A program made the position numbers and the translations under genes. A stretch of DNA of 64,000 nucleotides, from NCBI GenBank assembly GCA_002359895.1, contig DEOB01000002.1, positions 73,943-137,942 on the forward strand. The letters run 5' to 3'. Of the stretch, positions 59,246 to 64,000 are shown in pieces. Under the pieces are notes generated by a model that worked only from the letters and a program-made list of their open reading frames with translations, was not told the DNA's origin and did not search any database. Origin of the DNA: Stenotrophomonas sp. UBA2629. GTDB lineage: Bacteria; Pseudomonadota; Gammaproteobacteria; Xanthomonadales; Xanthomonadaceae. Positions within the stretch are counted from its first letter, which is position 1. Each line of letters begins with the position of its first letter.

Positions 59246-60607
59246 TCAGACCTTTCCTAAAGGGAGTTCGATTCTCGTGGTGGTGCCACCACTGGGCGGG
59301 CAATCAAAGCTAATATTGCCTCCGGCTTTAGTTACGATATCCTTTACCACGGACAGCCCCAATCCGGTCCCCTCACCGCTAGGCTTGGTTGTGAAGAACG
59401 GATCGAATGCCTTTGTCCGCACGAGCTCTGACATGCCAGGGCCGTCATCAGACAATGTCAACCTAAGCAGTGTCGCTGCAGAATCGGCGGATGTGGAAAT
59501 CCGGAAGGTCCCAGTGTCATGTATTGCATCGCGCGAGTTTCCAGCGATATTGAGGATTGCAAGTTCAAAGTGGTTTCTATCCATGTGGATAGGAAGAGCA
59601 CGTTTAGGTGCATCCAGTTGTAAGCGGATTCGATTGCCAAGCAGCTGTCGCAGCATTGATTGAAGTTCCTGTGTTGCCATGCCAGCGTCGAAGGTTTCAG
59701 GAGTCGCAACTTCTAAGCGGCTGAAGTTCAGTAGCTTTCTGCTGATAGCCATGGCGCGACGTGTTGCTAGTTCGATGCTTTCCAGCGTTGATTCGAGTGC
59801 TGGTGTCCCGCCATCCTTAGCGAGTTGGCTTCGTTGCTGGGCGTACCCTAGGATGACAACCAGCACATTGTTGAAGTCGTGTGCAAGCCCGCTGGCCAAA
59901 CGCCCGGCAGCATCCATTTTTTGCGAATGAATAAGTTGAGCTTGTGTGCGTTCACGCTCTTCGATCTCCTCGCGGAGATTTAGGTTGGATTGCGCCAGTG
60001 CTCTGCCCCGCTGCTCGGATTCTTCCAGGCTTTTACGCAGTGCTGCGACAGTGCGATCGAGCACCAAAGTAATGATCAACAAGATGCCGGAAATTGAGAT
60101 GGCCTTGCCGATCGACGCGAACGGCGGAAGAGGGGGGGAGCGGAAAAAGTCCAGAGCACCGCATATCAATAGCATTCCTGATAACGATGCAAGCATGAGC
60201 CAGAGAGCGCGGCGGCCTAGTACCAGGCCGGACAGTGACAGCAGCAGAAAAGGGATGGGGTCCGGAGCTACATGAGCCAAACCCACACTGGCATAGGCGA
60301 TTCCAAAGCAAAACGCCGTGACCGAAAGGAACAATGTCACACCCTTGTGGAAGAATCCCCTGCGTATGAATCTAAGTGCTATCCAAGCGGAGGCGACCAT
60401 AAGGATGTCGGTGGCAAGGTCTGCGTATAGCTGCACCGGGCCCGGTTTCTGCCAAGAGCCACTGAATATCGCATATAAGAAGATTGCTTTGTTCAGCGGG
60501 ACGAAGATGCCGAAGAACAGTAGTAGGAACTGCAGAAAAGGCGCGTTACGCCTGTCGACGGGGTTGGCTATAGGGGTGTTGTTTAACCAGTGCGAGATTG
60601 GATTCAT
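59246..60607 (-). CDS. Membrane sensor histidine kinase
   Basis: This 453-residue protein has about six membrane segments in residues 25-190, a short coiled coil (LRKSLEESEQRGRALAQSNL), the H box GRLASGLAHDFNNVL, an N box around NIAGNSRDAIHD and G boxes DDGPGMSE, GTGLGLSVVKDIV. The AHDFNN type of H box is typical of NtrB-like and hybrid-derived kinases. The signal is unknown. It is transcribed away from an OmpR-type regulator at 61070, probably its partner, although kinases with this H box usually pair with other regulator types. Confidence 0.9.
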   Translation of the reverse strand: MNPISHWLNNTPIANPVDRRNAPFLQFLLLFFGIFVPLNKAIFLYAIFSGSWQKPGPVQLYADLATDILMVASAWIALRFIRRGFFHKGVTLFLSVTAFCFGIAYASVGLAHVAPDPIPFLLLSLSGLVLGRRALWLMLASLSGMLLICGALDFFRSPPLPPFASIGKAISISGILLIITLVLDRTVAALRKSLEESEQRGRALAQSNLNLREEIEERERTQAQLIHSQKMDAAGRLASGLAHDFNNVLVVILGYAQQRSQLAKDGGTPALESTLESIELATRRAMAISRKLLNFSRLEVATPETFDAGMATQELQSMLRQLLGNRIRLQLDAPKRALPIHMDRNHFELAILNIAGNSRDAIHDTGTFRISTSADSAATLLRLTLSDDGPGMSELVRTKAFDPFFTTKPSGEGTGLGLSVVKDIVTKAGGNISFDCPPSGGTTTRIELPLGKV

Positions 60608-61069
60608 GGGGTACTTGGCAACGTATCGGGAAAAGTATCTGAGGCAGTGAAAATCGGGAGAACGTCTGTGTCTCGATCCTTCATCACATGATTTTTCCTG
60701 CTATGCGAATACGTCTTTCGTATTTGGCAGCAAGAAGCCGAGGTGATGATTAGTTGCTATCGTCCGATCAGGCCGCTGATTTGTTTAGCCAGTTGCATTG
60801 CAACGGGGTGGGCCGCTTCCTCAGCTGTCTTCAGATACCAAGGATGTTTTTGATCGGCGAGTGAGTTATCTATCTACGCGCGGTTCTGTGTCAATAGAGC
60901 AATATGGCTGAAGTCAGGGGCGGACCGTGGAACGTGGCCTACGACCTGCTTTCATTAGGCCGTGAGTTGGTCTTCTGAGGTATGTTAGTCAAAGCTGACA
61001 AGGTCTAGTCGAAACAGCCCCGTCGTATTCGCTATGATGATCTGACGAACCATTTTCGAGAAGATACCC
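60608..61069. other. Divergent intergenic region between kinase and regulator
   Basis: These 462 AT-richer bases contain no gene. TATGAT at 61033-61038 could be the -10 of the regulator gene. TAGTC occurs twice near 60987 and 61008. No clear binding site was established. Confidence 0.4.
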
Positions 61070-61753
61070 TTGTTACCACGCCTTGCGATTGTGGAAGACG
61101 ACGACGAGCTTCGTGAGAAGATCATGGTGCCCGTCCTACGAAATGCTGGATTTGACGCTATCGGACTTGCGAGTGCATTGCAGTTCTATCGAATGTGGGC
61201 TGGTTCCCCATTTGACCTCGTTCTTCTGGATGTGGGACTGCCGGATGACGATGGCATAGAGCTTGCCAGGCACATGCGCAGTCTCTCGCCCTCATTGGGA
61301 ATCGTCATGTACACCGGGCAAGGAGGAAGTTCAGATCGTGTACGCGGGCTGCGCGCTGGTGTAGATGCCTACTTGGTGAAGCCGACGGATATGAACGAAG
61401 TGATTGAAACATTGCGCAACGTGCAGCAACGACGCGTTGGTCAAGACTTTGTGGCATCTCGTTCCAGTACATGGACCTTGGATCGGAATGGCTGGACCCT
61501 ATCAACTCCTGCGGGCGTTTCGTTGTCGTTGAATCAAGCTGAGCGTCAGGTGATGAGGACGTTGGCGGCGACTCCCAATGAACCAGTATCCCGCGAGACA
61601 TTGATAAAAAACTTGACTGCCGATGTAGATGGCTTCGACCCACATAGGCTTGAAATGTTGATTTATCGCTTGCGTAGGAAGTGTCTGGAGAGTTCGGGAG
61701 AGGCGCTGCCATTGCAAGCGGTGAGGGGGGCTGGATATTTGTTCGAACCCTAA
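61070..61753 (+). CDS. OmpR-family response regulator
   Basis: This 227-residue protein has a receiver domain (about 1-118: LAIVEDDDELREKIM, phosphoacceptor Asp in LVLLDVGLPDDDG, MYTGQ, and Lys in YLVKPTDMNE) and a C-terminal winged-helix domain (LSLNQAERQVMRTLA, PVSRETLIKNL, RLEMLIYRLRRK, VRGAGYLFE). The start is TTG 61070, 9 bases after GAGAAG; no ATG fits the receiver start. It presumably works with the divergent kinase and may control the adhesin gene 840 bp downstream (inference). Confidence 0.9.
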   Translation: MLPRLAIVEDDDELREKIMVPVLRNAGFDAIGLASALQFYRMWAGSPFDLVLLDVGLPDDDGIELARHMRSLSPSLGIVMYTGQGGSSDRVRGLRAGVDAYLVKPTDMNEVIETLRNVQQRRVGQDFVASRSSTWTLDRNGWTLSTPAGVSLSLNQAERQVMRTLAATPNEPVSRETLIKNLTADVDGFDPHRLEMLIYRLRRKCLESSGEALPLQAVRGAGYLFEP

Positions 61754-62596
61754 GTTGGTGTCTTCGGGGATCGAATCTCAAGACTCAGAATGGCCTTTGA
61801 AATTGGCATATTCCAGAGGTTGTTGCAATTGGACATGCGATCGTTTGTCCTCTCAATTCGACATTGCTCACGCAAGGTGAGTAATGGTGAGTAATTCGCG
61901 ATTGATGCTTTCCGGGCAAGTATTTAAATTGCGCCTGCATCTCTACGTGCTTAGTACAAGCAGAACTCCTTGTGACATACGTTGAGATCGGGATCAGGGG
62001 GAGGGCCTTCCACAAGGCGACTTCTGCTGCACGCCCTAGCAATGGACGGTAGGGCTAGGGGCGAAATTTTGTCCTTGAATACATGACGACGCCGGTTTTT
62101 TCCAGGGGGTTGCGGGTGCAAGAGAACAGTATCAGGCGCATAAGTTTCGTCGTGCGTTGTGCGGCCTCAGCGATAGTGGAAGAAATAGCAGGATGGACAG
62201 TTGTCCACGCGCATTCAATGTCCGTCTTAAAGAGAGCGCTCATTTCTTTGCTTACCGATGCGTTACGTGGCAATCAGGGCGATCTTGCTTTTCCAACGAC
62301 AATTGCTGTCGCTGAGGGTGCCTCTTGCTTCGGCAAAGCTTTTGGTCGCGGCGCTCAGCAATGGACGAATGTAAAGAGATGCTCGGCACAAAGATCCTGC
62401 ATTTCCAGGCCGGAGTCGAACCCGACGCCAACCCTAGAGGGATATTTATTGAACTGGCGCTATCGCCTCTTTGCGGCGGCTTCAGCGTGCTGATAATCGA
62501 GTCAGTCGCCTGTTGATCGCTTTGGGGCGCTGACGAACACGATGTCTGGCTTGAGTCGCCGCGACTATTTTCAAAAGTCTTATAACGAGGGAATGC
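61754..62596. other. Long intergenic region before the adhesin gene
   Basis: Short open frames occur on both strands in these 843 bp but none is convincing. The only clear element is a 10-bp tandem direct repeat, GGTGAGTAAT, at 61876-61895. GC content is lower than in neighbouring genes. GAGG before 62597 is the ribosome site of the adhesin. Confidence 0.5.
61876..61895. repeat. 10-bp tandem direct repeat GGTGAGTAAT
   Basis: Two exact copies stand head to tail, one helix turn each, as is common for OmpR-family binding sites. The site lies downstream of the response regulator gene and 700 bp before the adhesin start. Function unknown. Confidence 0.45.
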
Positions 62597-64000
62597 ATGA
62601 ATACGGAAATCATCGCCAAATCGTCTGGCAAAATTGCCGTTGTTGATTCTGCGGATCTGGCGCTCGACCAAGCCAGTGTCGTCAAGGTTAAGGTCGGTCC
62701 GGAGACCGTTGAGCGTTTTGAGCAGGTTGGTAACGACCTACTAATTGTCCTCAAAGACGGCAGTACGCTTACTATTCGCAGTTTCTTCGTCCAGGACGAA
62801 GACGGTCATCGTAACGACCTAGTTCTGGAGGACGTGGAGGGTGTGCATTGGTGGGGGCAATACACGAGCCCTTGGTCGGACTTCCACTTTGCCGAGATCC
62901 AGGAAGACGTCGCCGCCGCTGGATTTGTTCCACCTGCAGTCGGTCTGCCCGCCTGGGCAATTGCTGCGTTGGCGCTGGTCGGCGCTGGCGCCGTCTATGC
63001 CTTAGTCGACGATGGCGATAGTGACAAGCACAGCAACCGACCGCCGGAGTCCCCGAACTACGCTCATACCGTCGCAGAGAACGACCCTGTGAGCGGGCGT
63101 GTTGCTGGTACCGATGGGGACGGTGATGCGCTGACCTACGCAGTTACCAGGCAACCTGCCAATGGCACTGTGACGATCAATCCACAGACGGGCGCGTACA
63201 CCTACACCCCGCAGCCCGGTTACAACGGGCAAGATACGTTTGTGGTCACAGTGACCGACGGCAATGGCGGCAGCAGCACCAGCACAGTCAGCATTGACGT
63301 TACCCCGGTCAACGATCTGCCGGTGCCAGTAGATCCGAACGAAGGCTTGCAGCCGGGTGAACCTGGTTACATCCCGGGCCAAAGTTTTGACCCGGACTCG
63401 GGTGATTACGAGATCACGACCCCTGAAGACACCGCTATCGACGGTAAGGTCACAGGTACCGACGCTGACGGAGATCAGCTGACTTACGTTGTCGGCGAGC
63501 CTCCGAGCAATGGTACGATCACCATCGATCCGGAGACTGGCGAGTACAGCTACGTCCCGAACCCGAACTACAACGGTCCGGACGAATTCACCGTGATCAT
63601 TGATGACGGTCAGGGTGGCACCACCACCAGTAAAGTCATCGTCACCGTGGTCCCGGAGAATGATTCGCCGGCGTTTGAAGATCCGAACGAAGGTGGCACG
63701 CCGCCGGGTCCGAACGAACCGGGTACGATCTTCACCCCGCCGGGCACCGATGGCGCGGGCAACCCGACGCCGGCCAGCTATACGGTTAGCTACAACGAGA
63801 ACACCGCTGCGGGCGTCGAGCTGGGCCAGGTTCAGGCCGGTGACGTGGACGGCGATGACGTGACCTTCGCGATCAGCGCGGGTAATGACAATGGCTGGTA
63901 CGCGGTTGATCCGACCACGGGTGTGATCACCTTGACCCGGGCCGGGGCCGCCTCGCTGGCAAACGACTACGAGAGCACGGGAAACAGCCTCACGATAACC
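62597..64000 (+). CDS. BapA-like giant adhesin, N-terminal part (runs off the window)
   Basis: 468 residues are visible without a stop to the window end. Residues 1-115 form a BapA prefix-like domain (VAVVDSADLAL-type start, QVGNDLLIVLKDGSTLTIRS), followed by a hydrophobic stretch at 112-137 (LPAWAIAALALVGAGAVYAL). Then come Ig-like/VCBS repeats: repeat 1 at about 150-245 (GTDGDGDALTYAV, GYNGQDTFVVTVTDGNGG), repeat 2 at about 268-358 (GTDADGDQLTYVV, NYNGPDEFTVIIDDGQGG) and a cadherin-like third from about 393 (AGDVDGDDVTFAISAG). Acidic DxDGD loops suggest calcium binding. Such proteins leave by a type I secretion system and build biofilm. GAGG lies 7 bases before ATG 62597. Confidence 0.85.
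   Translation, partial: MNTEIIAKSSGKIAVVDSADLALDQASVVKVKVGPETVERFEQVGNDLLIVLKDGSTLTIRSFFVQDEDGHRNDLVLEDVEGVHWWGQYTSPWSDFHFAEIQEDVAAAGFVPPAVGLPAWAIAALALVGAGAVYALVDDGDSDKHSNRPPESPNYAHTVAENDPVSGRVAGTDGDGDALTYAVTRQPANGTVTINPQTGAYTYTPQPGYNGQDTFVVTVTDGNGGSSTSTVSIDVTPVNDLPVPVDPNEGLQPGEPGYIPGQSFDPDSGDYEITTPEDTAIDGKVTGTDADGDQLTYVVGEPPSNGTITIDPETGEYSYVPNPNYNGPDEFTVIIDDGQGGTTTSKVIVTVVPENDSPAFEDPNEGGTPPGPNEPGTIFTPPGTDGAGNPTPASYTVSYNENTAAGVELGQVQAGDVDGDDVTFAISAGNDNGWYAVDPTTGVITLTRAGAASLANDYESTGNSLTIT

Noticed and set aside
62083..62493. Possible 136-codon gene before the adhesin
   Set aside because: There is no ribosome site, composition is unlike nearby genes, and no family is recognised; overlapping frames on the other strand are equally open.

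Overview
The window is GC-rich chromosomal DNA from a gammaproteobacterium of the Xanthomonadaceae, most likely Stenotrophomonas or a close relative. The main evidence is an arginine cluster with a fused N-acetylglutamate kinase/synthase (the xanthomonad NAGS-K type) next to an acetylated-intermediate deacetylase, a lexA2-imuA-imuB-dnaE2 mutagenesis cassette, and a narGHJI cluster that most Xanthomonas lack. Genus assignment is inference. No rRNA, tRNA or CRISPR array was seen.

Layout. 1-4.6 kb: arginine biosynthesis (argE end, argB, a GNAT gene, argC, argH) on +. 4.9-13.5 kb: a membrane-anchored metallophosphoesterase, MgtC, the methionine-salvage genes mtnB, mtnD and mtnC (two orphan genes lie between mtnD and mtnC), two CAT-type amino-acid permeases and a NUDIX hydrolase. 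13.46-14.02 kb: a REP-bounded insertion with a 176-bp duplication of the NUDIX/acnA 3' junction. 14-20.4 kb: acnA and acnB, with a VapBC module between them. 20.6-30.3 kb: a minus-strand chemotaxis block (cheW, an exported protein, two chemoreceptors, cheR, cheD, cheB) plus ycgR, with four sequences matching the FliA (sigma-28) promoter pattern. 30.3-31.25 kb: about 0.9 kb without a recognised gene, apart from a possible 27-codon small ORF. 31.3-37.2 kb: SOS mutagenesis cassette behind a perfect LexA2-type palindrome. 38.6-58.2 kb: an anaerobic nitrate respiration island containing molybdopterin synthesis (moaA, moaCB, moeA, moaD, moaE, mobA), a nitrate transporter, nitrate reductase narGHJI, a parvulin isomerase, a second nitrate transporter, a HemN-like protein without the radical-SAM cysteines, an FNR regulator and the molybdate importer modABC. 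58.5-59.2 kb: scars of an IS3-family element and of a DUF932 gene. 59.2-61.8 kb: a divergent histidine kinase and OmpR-type response regulator. 62.6-64 kb: the first 468 residues of a BapA-like giant adhesin that runs off the window.

How the parts fit. The nitrate island is self-contained: ModABC brings in molybdate, Moa/Moe/Mob make the molybdenum cofactor for NarG, the two NarK proteins move nitrate and nitrite, NarJ and the PpiC protein probably assist assembly, and the FNR protein can act on FNR-like boxes seen before moaA, narK and the HemN-like gene. The chemotaxis block shares sigma-28-like promoters with ycgR, which links it to the flagellar regulon. The most unusual item is the HemN-like protein, which has lost the Fe-S cluster motif needed for radical-SAM chemistry but keeps its place in the FNR-controlled operon.
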